NCBI GenBank assembly: GCA_050246635.1
Contig: JBFWVR010000018.1
Location: 1-64,000 of the forward strand
Length of the DNA: 64,000 nt
Source: JBFWVR01 sp050246635
GTDB lineage: Bacteria > Acidobacteriota > Vicinamibacteria > Vicinamibacterales > UBA2999
Reading direction: 5' to 3'
Translations under genes and position numbers: made by a program
Part shown: positions 15,687-26,381 of the stretch, piece by piece
How positions within the stretch are numbered: the stretch's first letter is position 1
Layout: the number at the start of each line of letters is the position of its first letter
The notes under the pieces: model-generated
Databases searched by the model: none
What the model saw: only the letters and a program-made list of their open reading frames with translations
What the model was told of the DNA's origin: nothing

Positions 15687-17495
15687 ATGACCCGCACCGC
15701 CCTTTCCCTTGCCGTGTGCGCCCTGCTGATGGCCATGACCCATGCCGGTTCGGTGGGCGCCCAGGCGCCCGAGCCGATTCGCTACACCCTGCGGTTCCCC
15801 GCGCCCCACACCCACTACGTCGAGGTCGAGGCGACCTATCCGACCGGGGGACGGCCCCAGGTCGAGTTGTTCATGCCCGTCTGGACGCCCGGCTCCTATC
15901 TCGTACGCGAGTACGAGCGGCACGTCGAGGCGCTGGAAGCCACGAGCGCCGACGGGAGCGCCCGCGACGCCGTCAAGACACGCAAGAACCGGTGGCGCGT
16001 GGACACCGGCGGACAGCCGTCGGTGACCGTGCGGTACCGCGTCTACGGGCGCGAGATGACCGTGCGCAACAACTGGATCGAGGCCGGCTTCGCGATGATC
16101 AACGGCGCGCCGACCTATCTCACCCTGCTCGAGGCCACGAAGCGGCCCCACCTGGTCCACGTCGAGCTGCCTGCGGCCTGGCGCACCATCTCGACCGCGC
16201 TGGCGCCGGTGGCCGGCGAGGCCGCGACCTTCCGCGCGGACGACTTCGACATGCTGGTCGACAGCCCGATGGTGATCGGCAACTCGGTGGTGCGGGAGTT
16301 CGAGGTCTCGGGCAAGACGCACCACATGGTCTTCGAGGGCGACACGCGGTTCATCGACGCCGACCAGGCCGCGGCGGATGCGCAGAAGATCGTCACGGAA
16401 GAAGGCAAGGTCTTCGGCCGCTACGACTATCCCTGGTACTACTTCCTGACCCTCGTGACGGAATCCGGCGGCGGGCTCGAGCACAAGAACTCGACGATGC
16501 TCATGACCAACCGCTACACGACGCGCACCGCGCGCGGACGGCACGGCTGGAACGGCCTCGTCGCGCACGAGTACTTCCACAACTGGAACGTCAAGCGGCT
16601 GCGGCCCGTCGAGCTCGGTCCGTTCGACTACGAGAACGAGGTGCACACGCGCAGCCTCTGGATTGCCGAGGGCTTCACCGACTACTACGCGAACGTGATC
16701 CTGCGCCGGGCGGGTCTCTCCGACAGCCAGCAGCTGCTGGACGATCTCTCGGACCAGATCCAGGCGGTGCAGACCACCCCCGGGCGGCTGGTCACGCCGG
16801 TGGCGCAGGCGTCGTGGGACACGTGGATCAAGCAGTACCGGCCCGACGAGAACACCGGCAACACGACGATCAACTACTACCCGAAGGGCGCGGTCATCGC
16901 GTTCCTGCTCGATGCGAAGATCCGCCGCGCAACGGGGGGCCAGAAGTCGCTGGACGACGCGATGCGGCTGGCGTACGAGCGGTACTCGGGTGAGAAGGGC
17001 TACACCCCGGAGCAGTTCTACCAGACGATGAGCGAGGTGGCAGGCATGGACCTCTCCTCGTGGTTCCACGAGGTGGCCGAGACCTCGGACGAGCTGGACT
17101 ACACCGAGGCGCTCGACTGGTACGGCCTGCGGTTCCGGCCCGTGGACCCGGCGGCCGGTGGCGCGTGGATGGGCATGAGCACCCGCGACGCGAACGGGCG
17201 GCTCGTCGTCACCCGCGTCCCGCGTGGCACGCCGGCCTTCGAGGCCGGCGTCAACGTCGAGGACGAAATCGTCGCCATCGACGAGGTGCGCGTCGGCCCC
17301 GACACCCTTGCCTCCCGGCTGCAGCAATATCGCCCGGGTGACGACATCGCCCTGACCGTCGGCCGGCGCGACCGCCTCACGGCACTGTCGATGACCCTGG
17401 GCGCGGAGCCTCCGCGGCGCTGGCGCCTCGAGGTGTCGCCGACGGCGACGGCCGAGCAGAAGGCGCACCTGGAGGCGCTGGGCGCGAGCCGGTAA
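15687..17495 (+). CDS. Secreted M61-family metallopeptidase with PDZ domain (second copy)
   Basis: 602 aa. Signal peptide (about 1-25, ending GSVGAQ), N-terminal beta domain (APHTHYVEVEATYP, MPVWTPGSYLVREY), catalytic domain with HEYFHNWN (first His 294) and Glu in LWIAEGFTDYYAN, and a C-terminal PDZ domain (about 480-585). The TPGSYLVREY segment and NWNVKRLRP match the classical M61 glycyl aminopeptidase group more closely than the copy at 6416 does. It probably trims peptides outside the cytoplasm. The start is fixed by the leaderless promoter at 15675. It is transcribed divergently from coxA and followed by a 220-nt spacer. Confidence 0.93.
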   Translation: MTRTALSLAVCALLMAMTHAGSVGAQAPEPIRYTLRFPAPHTHYVEVEATYPTGGRPQVELFMPVWTPGSYLVREYERHVEALEATSADGSARDAVKTRKNRWRVDTGGQPSVTVRYRVYGREMTVRNNWIEAGFAMINGAPTYLTLLEATKRPHLVHVELPAAWRTISTALAPVAGEAATFRADDFDMLVDSPMVIGNSVVREFEVSGKTHHMVFEGDTRFIDADQAAADAQKIVTEEGKVFGRYDYPWYYFLTLVTESGGGLEHKNSTMLMTNRYTTRTARGRHGWNGLVAHEYFHNWNVKRLRPVELGPFDYENEVHTRSLWIAEGFTDYYANVILRRAGLSDSQQLLDDLSDQIQAVQTTPGRLVTPVAQASWDTWIKQYRPDENTGNTTINYYPKGAVIAFLLDAKIRRATGGQKSLDDAMRLAYERYSGEKGYTPEQFYQTMSEVAGMDLSSWFHEVAETSDELDYTEALDWYGLRFRPVDPAAGGAWMGMSTRDANGRLVVTRVPRGTPAFEAGVNVEDEIVAIDEVRVGPDTLASRLQQYRPGDDIALTVGRRDRLTALSMTLGAEPPRRWRLEVSPTATAEQKAHLEALGASR

Positions 17496-17715
17496 CGACG
17501 GGCCGACGGCGTCGCGGTTGGGCCCGGGAACAGCCGGGAACAACAAACACAACAAATGACACCGGAACCCGGGGATTCCGGTGGATGCTTGCCGAGTCAG
17601 CGCACGGAGGGGATGGGAGGTTCCGTCCCCTCCGTGTGTCCCCAGGCGCGGCTGGTCCCGCCAGTCGTCCCTGCCAGTCGCCAACCAATCTCCCCCCGGG
17701 GCCGTCTACTTCACC
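17496..17715 (+). other. Spacer with hairpins before the DUF5916 gene
   Basis: It holds a perfect 11-bp hairpin, CACGGAGGGGA (17603-17613) with TCCCCTCCGTG (17626-17636), and a smaller one near 17565-17584 (CCGGAA/TTCCGG). Before them is an A/C-rich word stretch (AACAACAAACACAACAAA, 17538-17555). No T-run follows the hairpins, so a leader structure is as likely as a terminator for the M61 gene. No gene is seen. Confidence 0.5.
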
Positions 17716-20262
<2,547 letters not shown>

Positions 20263-20306
20263 GCCCTCCATGGCCGGGGCGGGATTGTCATGCCCCGGCG
20301 GCGGGG

Positions 20307-20576
20307 GGTAGGACTCGCGCTTCGCGCTCGCTGGGACGTCCCTCGCTCTCGCTCGGGACGCTGGGACTCGTCCTCGCTGGGGCGCGCTTCGGACGTCGCT
20401 GGGACTCGCGGCTTCGCCGCTCGCTGGGAACGGGCACAGCTCTCACTTCCGATCGTTCGTCCGAGCGAGCGAAGCGAGTCCCAGCGACGTCCGACTACCG
20501 CCCCAGGGAGGACGAGTCCCACCCTCAGAAGCCGCGCAGCGGCGAAGGACGGCCTGACGCGCCCGAAGGCGCGGCC
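20307..20576. repeat. GGGACTCG-word inverted repeat, copy 1
   Basis: The whole spacer between two convergent genes. The left half repeats GGGACTCG and CTCGCTGGGA around small GC hairpins such as CGCGCTTCGCGC and CGCGGCTTCGCCGC. The right half carries the complement (CGAGTCCC, GAAGCGAGTCCCAGCGA). Ends are inverse: TAGG...GCGC at the left, GCGC...CCTA at the right. The same family recurs at 35239-35524, also between convergent genes, suggesting a bidirectional transcript end. Confidence 0.85.
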
Positions 20577-21494
20577 CTATGCCAATCCCAGCGCTCCCGC
20601 CAGCGCGCCCAGCGCGTCGAGGCCGTGCACGTCCGACGCGAGCTGGGTCAGGTGCTGACGCGGCAGGCCGGCGAAGCGCTGCGTGATCTCGTCCAGGTAC
20701 ACCCGCTCCTGCCGGCGGCGCGCCTGGAGGAACGGATCGGACGAACCTTCCGGCAGCACCCGGTTGACGATCAAGGCGGCTGGGCGCACGCCGGCCTCGT
20801 CGAGCTGCGCGATGGCCCGCGCCGTCTCCTCGATGGGCAGGCGCTCGGGGATCAGGACGAGCACGAACGCGGTCACCCGTCCGCTCACCAGCCGCGCGCG
20901 CAGCTCCTGCAGGCGATCGAGCCGCACCTGGAGCGACTGGATGACCGGATCGTCCTTCTCGTCCTGCTGCACGCCGAGCATCGCGCGCCGCGAGCGCGTG
21001 AGCGCGTGAATCCAGGCATGCAGGAGCTCGGGCATCCGGATCAGGCGCAGGGTGTGGCCCGTGGGCGCCGTGTCGAAGACGATGAGGTCGAACCGCTCGT
21101 CCTCACCCCGGATGAGCGCCCCCATCCGCTCGAAGAGCGCGACCTCCTCGGCGCCGGGCATGGTGGCGGCCAGATCGATCTGCCGCGCGGCCTCCTTGAG
21201 GATCTTCGTCCCGAAGACCTGCCCGATCTGCTCCTTGACCTGCCCGATGTAGCGCGCCGACTCGGTGGCGGCGTCGATCTCCATCGCATGGAGACCGGGC
21301 TCGATGGCCACGGGCTCGCCGCCGACGGGCCGGCCCAGGATGTCCGCCGTGTTGTGCGCCGGGTCGGTGGACACGAGCAGCACCCGCCGCCCGGCCCGCG
21401 CGGCGCCCAGGGCCACGGCGGACGCGCAGGTCGTCTTGCCGACGCCACCCTTGCCGCCGAAGAACAGCACCTGGCGTTCGAGGAGCGTCCGCAC
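20577..21494 (-). CDS. ArsA/GET3-family ATPase
   Basis: 305 aa with one nucleotide-binding domain. Deviant Walker A GGKGGVGKTTCAS (13-25), switch I region STDPAHNT, switch II DTAPTGHTLRLI. Arsenite-pump ArsA proteins have two such halves; this single-domain form is closer to GET3-like bacterial ATPases, which bind hydrophobic helices in eukaryotes. No arsB, arsR or arsenic gene is near, so arsenic resistance is unlikely. It starts with GTG one base after the stop of an 84-aa partner ending in Cys-Cys; the pair presumably works together at a membrane. Confidence 0.88.
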   Translation of the reverse strand: MRTLLERQVLFFGGKGGVGKTTCASAVALGAARAGRRVLLVSTDPAHNTADILGRPVGGEPVAIEPGLHAMEIDAATESARYIGQVKEQIGQVFGTKILKEAARQIDLAATMPGAEEVALFERMGALIRGEDERFDLIVFDTAPTGHTLRLIRMPELLHAWIHALTRSRRAMLGVQQDEKDDPVIQSLQVRLDRLQELRARLVSGRVTAFVLVLIPERLPIEETARAIAQLDEAGVRPAALIVNRVLPEGSSDPFLQARRRQERVYLDEITQRFAGLPRQHLTQLASDVHGLDALGALAGALGLA

Positions 21495-21495
21495 G

Positions 21496-21750
21496 TCAGC
21501 AGCAGGGCAGGTTGCCGAGGGGCGAGCGGTCCATGCCCATCCGGCGGTGCCAGAGGTGGAACTGCTCGAGCAGGTGGGGATAGATGTCGAGCATGTAGAG
21601 CGCGGCGGGGTTCGGCAGCCCCACGATTTCCATGTAGCAGAGGAGCAGGAACAGGTCGTTCAGCTCGTTGGCCTGCTGCCGGAGCTCACGCTCGTACCGG
21701 CCGTATGCCATTCCGTGCATGAAGTCACGGAGGTTCTGGCGGAGCCCCAT
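21496..21750 (-). CDS. Small partner of ArsA-type ATPase ending in Cys-Cys (cory-CC-star-like)
   Basis: 84 aa, helical: MGLRQNLRDFMHGMAYGRYERELRQ, then a hydrophobic stretch (LNDLFLLLCYMEIVGLPNP), then LLEQFHLWHRRMGMDRSPLGNLPCC and the stop. The terminal CC followed by the stop codon, the size and the adjacency to an ArsA-type ATPase fit the family annotated as cory-CC-star protein; I recall this family rather than having checked it. Function is unknown. The terminal cysteines could bind metal, form a disulfide or take a lipid. The promoter box TACGAT lies 6 nt before the ATG, so the mRNA is probably leaderless. Confidence 0.8.
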   Translation of the reverse strand: MGLRQNLRDFMHGMAYGRYERELRQQANELNDLFLLLCYMEIVGLPNPAALYMLDIYPHLLEQFHLWHRRMGMDRSPLGNLPCC

Positions 21751-21756
21751 GGCGGG

Positions 21757-21762
21757 ATCGTA
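21757..21762 (-). promoter_or_regulatory. -10 box of the Cys-Cys protein/ArsA operon
   Basis: On the minus strand TACGAT is followed by 6 nt (CCCGCC) and the ATG at 21750. No Shine-Dalgarno fits between them. Confidence 0.45.
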
Positions 21763-21778
21763 GCAGAGCCGGCGCGGC

Positions 21779-22312
21779 TCAGGGCAACGCCAGCCGGTAG
21801 CGGTCGCGCAGCAGCCGCAGGTGGTGCTCGACGTGCCCGGCCGCGATGAACGCCAGCGCGCGCACGGTCAGCGACCAGCCGTTGACGACGGTGCGCCGCA
21901 TGAGCACGTCCGGCTCGAGGGAACGCACGAGCGCCAGGGTCGCCGCCCGGACCGCGAGGAGCTCGGCGCCAACGTCCGCCTGCGTGCGCCGGTCGAACCT
22001 GCCGCTGTCGACGTAGAGGTTCTCGTCGTAGCCCGGCAGGCTCGTGGTGTCGGCGCGTGCGGTCCGCAACAGGCGGCAGGCGAGGATGCGCTCGCCGTCC
22101 GCGAGGTGGCCGGTGACCTGTCGCACCGACCACTTCTCCGGCGCATAGCGGAACGCGGCGTCCGCGTCGGGCACGCGGGCGAGCGCGGCGAGCGCGGCCG
22201 CCTGCCCGTCGAAGACCGCGAGCGCATCCGTGGCATCACCGGTGGCGGCCAGGTAGCCCGCGTGGAACTCCGAGTACTCGTCTGGCGCCGGGCGTGGTAT
22301 GGACACCTGCAT
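21779..22312 (-). CDS. DinB-family (YfiT-like) four-helix metal-dependent protein
   Basis: 177 aa. The DinB signature is visible: PEKWSVRQVTGHLADGERILA in helix 2 (His ligand in GHLAD), a region with GYDENLYVDSG, and AGHVEHHLRLLRDRY near the C-terminus (two further His). Members bind Ni/Zn with three histidines and often act as thiol-dependent transferases; the substrate is unknown. The start at ATG 22312 is preceded by GGAGG at 8 nt spacing; ATG 22318 is possible. The start codon overlaps, on the opposite strand, the ATG of the next gene (CATG at 22310-22313). Confidence 0.85.
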   Translation of the reverse strand: MQVSIPRPAPDEYSEFHAGYLAATGDATDALAVFDGQAAALAALARVPDADAAFRYAPEKWSVRQVTGHLADGERILACRLLRTARADTTSLPGYDENLYVDSGRFDRRTQADVGAELLAVRAATLALVRSLEPDVLMRRTVVNGWSLTVRALAFIAAGHVEHHLRLLRDRYRLALP

Positions 22313-23492
22313 GAACATCGCCTCCGTGTCGTGGGGAGACCATCTTAGCTTTGGTGAGGGCGATGGCCGCCTGGGCACTCCGGACGCCGTGCGCCGCCGG
22401 CTCGACCGCTGGCAGGCGGAGCTGGTCGTGGACACCCTGCACTGGCGGGTCCTGCGGTCCCGGATTCCGGGCCGCTACGCCGCGGCGCCCGGCCACGTGC
22501 ACCCGAGTGCCGACACCGCAAGCCGGCTCGCCTGGACGGAGTTCGACGTCGTGCCGGCCCTGGCGCACGACGCGGGACTCCGTGCCGAGCTCTACGTGTC
22601 GATCTTCGACGAGGGATGGCCACTGGCGCCGCCGGAGGTGCGCGCCGTGAGCCATCACAACGCCATGCACGGCCGCGACGTGGCGTGGCAAAGCGACTTC
22701 AGCCTGGCTCACCCCCATCTGGCCGAGGTCGATCGGAGCGGCACGTGCCGGCAGTGGGGTGTCCTCACGCTGGCCGAGGCGGAGGTCCGGGCACAGTTCG
22801 TCGACCGGATCAGTGCCTGGCTTCGCGCGTCGGCCTTCGACGGCGTGTTCGTCTGCCTCCGGTCCCAGTCGAAGCCGGCTGCCCATGCCGATGAGTTCGG
22901 CTATGGCCCGGCCACGCGATGCGCCGTGCTCGAGGCGACCGGCCACGACATCCTGGGCGACCGGTTCGACGTCCAGGCCTGGCGGGACATCCGCGGAGGG
23001 TTCCTGACGGAGTTCCTGCGCGAGCTTCGAGGCGCGACACGGGCGCTCGGCCGCACGGTCTCCGTCGGGGCCCCGCGCGGTGACGTGCTCGGGCCTCCCC
23101 TCGGCAACCTCACCCTCGACTGGCGCACCTGGATGCGCGAGCGGCTGGTGGATGCCCTGGTGATTGACCAGAACTCGTCACGGTGTCCCTCGATGTGGCA
23201 CGACCTCTGGCCCATGCACCGGGGGGTGGGATACCTGCAGAACTACCTGACTGGTGAAGGACTGCCGTCGATCGAGACCCAGGTTCGCGACAGCTACGGG
23301 CCGCAGGCCATGGCCACGGGCACGGCGTTGTACCTCGCGCGTCAGTGGTCGCCGCGCGACGCCGCCCTGGAGGCGCACCTGCGGACCCTGCCGGGCGTCA
23401 CCGGTCTCGTGTTCAGCACGTTCCGGCACGACAATGCCGGCGCCGTGAGGCGGGGGGACTGGACCTATCGCGCACCCGGGGGCCACGACTGA
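22311..23492 (+). CDS. Unrecognised protein, possibly a TIM-barrel glycosidase-like enzyme
   Basis: About 393 aa, soluble, no signal peptide. Segments look like successive barrel strands with acidic or aromatic residues at their ends: ASVSWGDHLSFGEGDGRL, AELVVDTLHWRVL, RAELYVSIFDEGWPL, FDGVFVCLRSQSK, TVSVGAPRGDVLGPPLGNLTLDW, LVDALVIDQNSS, VTGLVFSTFRHD. This resembles family-10-like or DUF-type glycosyl hydrolases, but I cannot name a family and no catalytic pair is certain. ATG 22311 was chosen because TATGGA lies 7 nt upstream; ATG 22299 is in frame. It is divergent from the DinB gene and ends near a perfect terminator hairpin. Confidence 0.6.
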   Translation: MNIASVSWGDHLSFGEGDGRLGTPDAVRRRLDRWQAELVVDTLHWRVLRSRIPGRYAAAPGHVHPSADTASRLAWTEFDVVPALAHDAGLRAELYVSIFDEGWPLAPPEVRAVSHHNAMHGRDVAWQSDFSLAHPHLAEVDRSGTCRQWGVLTLAEAEVRAQFVDRISAWLRASAFDGVFVCLRSQSKPAAHADEFGYGPATRCAVLEATGHDILGDRFDVQAWRDIRGGFLTEFLRELRGATRALGRTVSVGAPRGDVLGPPLGNLTLDWRTWMRERLVDALVIDQNSSRCPSMWHDLWPMHRGVGYLQNYLTGEGLPSIETQVRDSYGPQAMATGTALYLARQWSPRDAALEAHLRTLPGVTGLVFSTFRHDNAGAVRRGDWTYRAPGGHD

Positions 23493-23536
23493 GCCCCGCC
23501 GTCGTCGCCGCGTCGTTCGCGGTGCTCCCGTACACA

Positions 23537-23570
23537 CCGAAGGGCCGGGGGGGAGGTCCCGGCCCTTCGG
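23537..23570. terminator. Bidirectional GC hairpin between convergent genes
   Basis: CCGAAGGGCCGGG (23537-23549) pairs perfectly with CCCGGCCCTTCGG (23558-23570) around an 8-nt loop. It sits between the ends of the plus gene (23492) and the minus gene (23589), so it can serve both. There is no T-run, as expected in a GC-rich genome. Confidence 0.7.
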
Positions 23571-23588
23571 CTCCGGCGTCTGCCAGGC

Positions 23589-24287
23589 TCAGGCCGCGGC
23601 CGTCATCACGGCGACCCGCGACCGCAGCGCCTGGTAGTTCAGGTAGAACGGCGCCACGAGCAGGGGCGCGAGCATCAAGCCGTTCTGGACCACCAGGATG
23701 GCCATCACCGCGGCCGCGCCCGCTTCGAGCACGTACGCCGTGGCGGCCCAGAGCAGGCCATCCAGCCAGACCCGCTTGAAGGCGAGGTCGGTGGCCAGGC
23801 TGACCGCGAGACTGACGACCAGGCTGTTGACCGTGAAGAACACCGCGCCGGCGATCGGCACGGCCAGCAGCAGCCCGGCGTCGGGCACGATGACGCCGCC
23901 GGTCAGGGCGACGAAGGTGCGGCCGGCGAGGTCGGCCGCCAGCACCATGGCGGCCATGCTGAAGAACGCCCGGTAGATGGGGTAGTTCTCCTGCGGCCGG
24001 AACGTGCACTGTGTCCACGCGCTGGCGGCCGCAATCAGCAGGGCCGCTCCGCGATCCAGCATGAGCACGCCCATGAAGATCGCGACGAAGGACACCGAGA
24101 GGGTCAGGCCGCCGCTCGGCAGCGGCAGCCTGACTTTGAGGGTCGACCCCGTCACGGCTGCGAAGAGCAGCACCAGGAAGAGGCCGGGCTCGGTGAACAC
24201 CGGGGGCAGGGCCAGCCAGAAGACCAGCACGCCCAGGGCGATCACCGCCGTGACGTAGGCTCGGGCGAGGGGCGGAATGTCACGCAT
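23589..24287 (-). CDS. Free-standing MASE-like membrane sensor protein
   Basis: 232 aa, about eight hydrophobic helices and no kinase, cyclase or other output domain. It is clearly homologous along its whole length to the N-terminal sensor of the kinase at 26382: both have ARAYVxAVIA, K(V/I)RLPLxSGGxTLSV, DR..A.L.A...A..QCT.R..E.YP.YR..FS, NSL(V/I)V..AV and RVW..(L)LW.A..Y. It could titrate the same ligand, dimerise with the kinase sensor or have another partner. ATG 24287 was chosen over a TTG at 24302. It lies 34 nt after the S8 peptidase gene and is probably the last gene of that operon. Confidence 0.8.
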   Translation of the reverse strand: MRDIPPLARAYVTAVIALGVLVFWLALPPVFTEPGLFLVLLFAAVTGSTLKVRLPLPSGGLTLSVSFVAIFMGVLMLDRGAALLIAAASAWTQCTFRPQENYPIYRAFFSMAAMVLAADLAGRTFVALTGGVIVPDAGLLLAVPIAGAVFFTVNSLVVSLAVSLATDLAFKRVWLDGLLWAATAYVLEAGAAAVMAILVVQNGLMLAPLLVAPFYLNYQALRSRVAVMTAAA

Positions 24288-24321
24288 GATGACGACCCGC
24301 AACTCGAGTGGTTACCTCGCC

Positions 24322-26262
24322 TCACCGGCGCGGCAGCCGTGTCCTCGCGCCCTTGGTGTTCCCACGGTTGGTTGCCGCGGGTGTGTTCGCCGACTGGCCG
24401 GGGCTCGGCAGGAGCGACGTGCCCCACACGATCGAGTCCCAATCCATCGTGCCCCACACGATCGAATCCCAGTCGAACGTGCCCCACACGATGCTGTCGA
24501 AGTCGAAGGTGCCCCACACGATGGAGTCGCCGTCGAAGTACCCGATCATCGAGGTGCCCCACACGATGCTGGTGCCCCACACGATGGAGTCGTCCCACAC
24601 CACGCTGGTGCCCCAGACGATGCTGTCGAAGTCGAAGGTGCCCCAGACGATGGAGTCGCCGAAGTCGAAGGTGCCCCACACGATGGAGTCATCGAAGTCG
24701 AACGTGCCCCACACGATGGAGTCGTCCCACGCGAGGCCGTGCAGGCGCAGGATGTCGCCGCTCAGCAGCTGCGTGCCCCACACGATGGACTGCGACCAGT
24801 CCGTCGTCTCGGCGCCGAACACCGTCGACGTCGTCAGCGGGTAGCGAAGCCACGGCTGGCCGACGGGCATCGAGGTGTCGATGGCCTCGGCGGCCGCGAT
24901 GGCCCCGGCCGCGTTCACTTCGCCACGCCCCTGCGTGAGGGCGTCATACGCCACGCCGTTCTCGTCGACGAGCGGCGTCGCGGTGTATTCCATGATGGCT
25001 TTCACGGTGGCCGGCGTCAGCGCCGGGCACTCGAGCGCGCCCTGCAGCACGCAGGCGTTCTGCGAGGCCTGGAGCACCAGGGCCGCGACGCCGGTGACCA
25101 CCGGGGCCGCCATGCTGGTGCCGCTCAGCTTCAGGAAGACGCCGCTCGGCTTCGCGATGTTCAGCTGCGTGTAGTCCCCGAGGACCGAGCCAGGCGACAG
25201 CGCCGAGACGATGCCGGTGCCGGGCGCGACGACGTCGGGCTTCGCGCCGCCGTCGAACCACGCCGGACCACGGGAGCTGTAGCTGGCCACGCGGTCATCC
25301 GACCGCTCCGGCGTGTCGTTGGTCGACACAGCGCCCACCGTGATCGCCGACGGCGCGTTGCCGGGCGAGAGGATGCCGCCGTAGCCGACTTCGCCGGTCT
25401 GCGGGTTCTTGCCCACGTTGCCCGCGGACGCGACGACGACGATGCCGGCGCGCACCGCGCGCTCGACGGCCTGCACCAGCGGGTCGGTGGCGGCCGACTC
25501 GTAGATGGGGTGGCCGATGGAGAGGTTGATCACGTCGATGCCGAGCGCCGCGCGGTTCTCGACCGCGTAGTCGACCGCGTCGATGACCATGCTGGTCGTG
25601 CCGCTGCCGGCCGCGTCGAGCACGCGCAGGCCGATGAAGTGCACGTTCGGCGCGATGCCGCCGACGCCATCGCCGAAGGCGCCGCCGACGATGCCGGCGA
25701 CGTGCGTGCCGTGGCCGTACGGGTCGATCGGCGACCGCTCGACGGCGACGCCGCTCGTGAAGTCGTAGAACGCGCTCACGCGCTCCGCGAGGCCCGGGAT
25801 CGGCGCGATGCCGGAGTCGATGATCGCCACGCCGATGCCGGTGCCGGCATCCGAGGTCGCGGGCACGCCGGTCTCGGCCTGCAGCAGCGAGGCCGCCACC
25901 GGCAGCCCCGGCAGGGCGGTCGGCCGCACCGGGGCGTCGAAGGACAGGCCCTCGACGTCAGAATCCGAGGCCAGGGCCTGGATGTCGGCTGGCGTCAGCC
26001 AGGTGACCAGGGCATGGCCGCGGCCAAGCCGTTTCTGTGCGCGGCGTCCGCGGGCGGCGAGGCGAGCCTCGACCTTGGCGGCTTTGCCGGAGCGTGTCTT
26101 GACGATGACCGGAATCTGGCCCGTCTTGGAGGCGAGCACCGAGTCCAGCATGCGGTCGCGACGTCCTGCGGCCTGTCCGGGGAGGGGCAACGCAAGGAGC
26201 GCTGCGACCAGGACCAGGAGGACGGATTTCATGGCACGAGGGAGGAGAGTCATGGTGTCCAT
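24322..26262 (-). CDS. Secreted subtilisin-family (S8) protease with C-terminal SIVWGT repeats
   Basis: 646 aa. Signal peptide (about 11-33), inhibitor-like propeptide (about 48-110: IPVIVKTRSGKAAKVEARL, DSDVEGLSFDAPV), then the catalytic domain with D149 (VAIIDSG), H184 (YGHGTHVAG), oxyanion region ASAGNVG and S383 (SGTSMAAP). The C-terminal 125 residues (492-615) hold eleven copies of SIVWGT, mostly spaced 10-12 residues as DSIVWGTFDF, with a basic tail ending in RRLPRR-like residues. The repeats look like short beta strands and may bind a surface or ligand. ATGs at 26253 and 26232 are alternative starts. It sits between a sensor kinase and a free sensor copy on the same strand. Confidence 0.93.
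   Translation of the reverse strand: MDTMTLLPRAMKSVLLVLVAALLALPLPGQAAGRRDRMLDSVLASKTGQIPVIVKTRSGKAAKVEARLAARGRRAQKRLGRGHALVTWLTPADIQALASDSDVEGLSFDAPVRPTALPGLPVAASLLQAETGVPATSDAGTGIGVAIIDSGIAPIPGLAERVSAFYDFTSGVAVERSPIDPYGHGTHVAGIVGGAFGDGVGGIAPNVHFIGLRVLDAAGSGTTSMVIDAVDYAVENRAALGIDVINLSIGHPIYESAATDPLVQAVERAVRAGIVVVASAGNVGKNPQTGEVGYGGILSPGNAPSAITVGAVSTNDTPERSDDRVASYSSRGPAWFDGGAKPDVVAPGTGIVSALSPGSVLGDYTQLNIAKPSGVFLKLSGTSMAAPVVTGVAALVLQASQNACVLQGALECPALTPATVKAIMEYTATPLVDENGVAYDALTQGRGEVNAAGAIAAAEAIDTSMPVGQPWLRYPLTTSTVFGAETTDWSQSIVWGTQLLSGDILRLHGLAWDDSIVWGTFDFDDSIVWGTFDFGDSIVWGTFDFDSIVWGTSVVWDDSIVWGTSIVWGTSMIGYFDGDSIVWGTFDFDSIVWGTFDWDSIVWGTMDWDSIVWGTSLLPSPGQSANTPAATNRGNTKGARTRLPRR
24417..24790 (-). 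repeat. In-frame coding repeat for SIVWGT units
   Basis: Eleven degenerate copies of a 30-36 bp unit built on GTGCCCCACACGATGGAGTC (plus-strand view). All spacings keep the reading frame. Copies differ at synonymous and linker positions, so the repeat is old and under coding constraint. Unit number could vary between strains. Confidence 0.9.
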
Positions 26263-26299
26263 CTAGGAGGCAAGTTGCACGCCAGGTCAGAAAACTAAG

Positions 26300-26331
26300 A
26301 TCTTCGAGCGAACATGAGCTGACATCTTCGA
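26300..26331. promoter_or_regulatory. Direct repeat upstream of the S8 gene
   Basis: ATCTTCGA occurs at 26300-26307 and again at 26324-26331, a 24-bp period, 38-70 bp before the S8 start. It could be a regulator site or chance. The rest of this 119-nt spacer shows nothing clear. Confidence 0.25.
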
Positions 26332-26381
26332 CACGATTGCGCGCGGCGTGCGCGCGCGCACACTGGCCGGGGCCGCCCCGC

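Noticed and set aside
15636..17684. A long open frame antisense to the M61 gene
   Set aside because: GC-rich third positions keep antisense frames open. It has no domain, its peptide is rich in Arg, Val and His, and the sense frame is a clear peptidase.
20577..21494. An arsenic resistance operon
   Set aside because: Only a single-domain ArsA-type ATPase is present, with no arsB, arsC, arsR or acr3 nearby.
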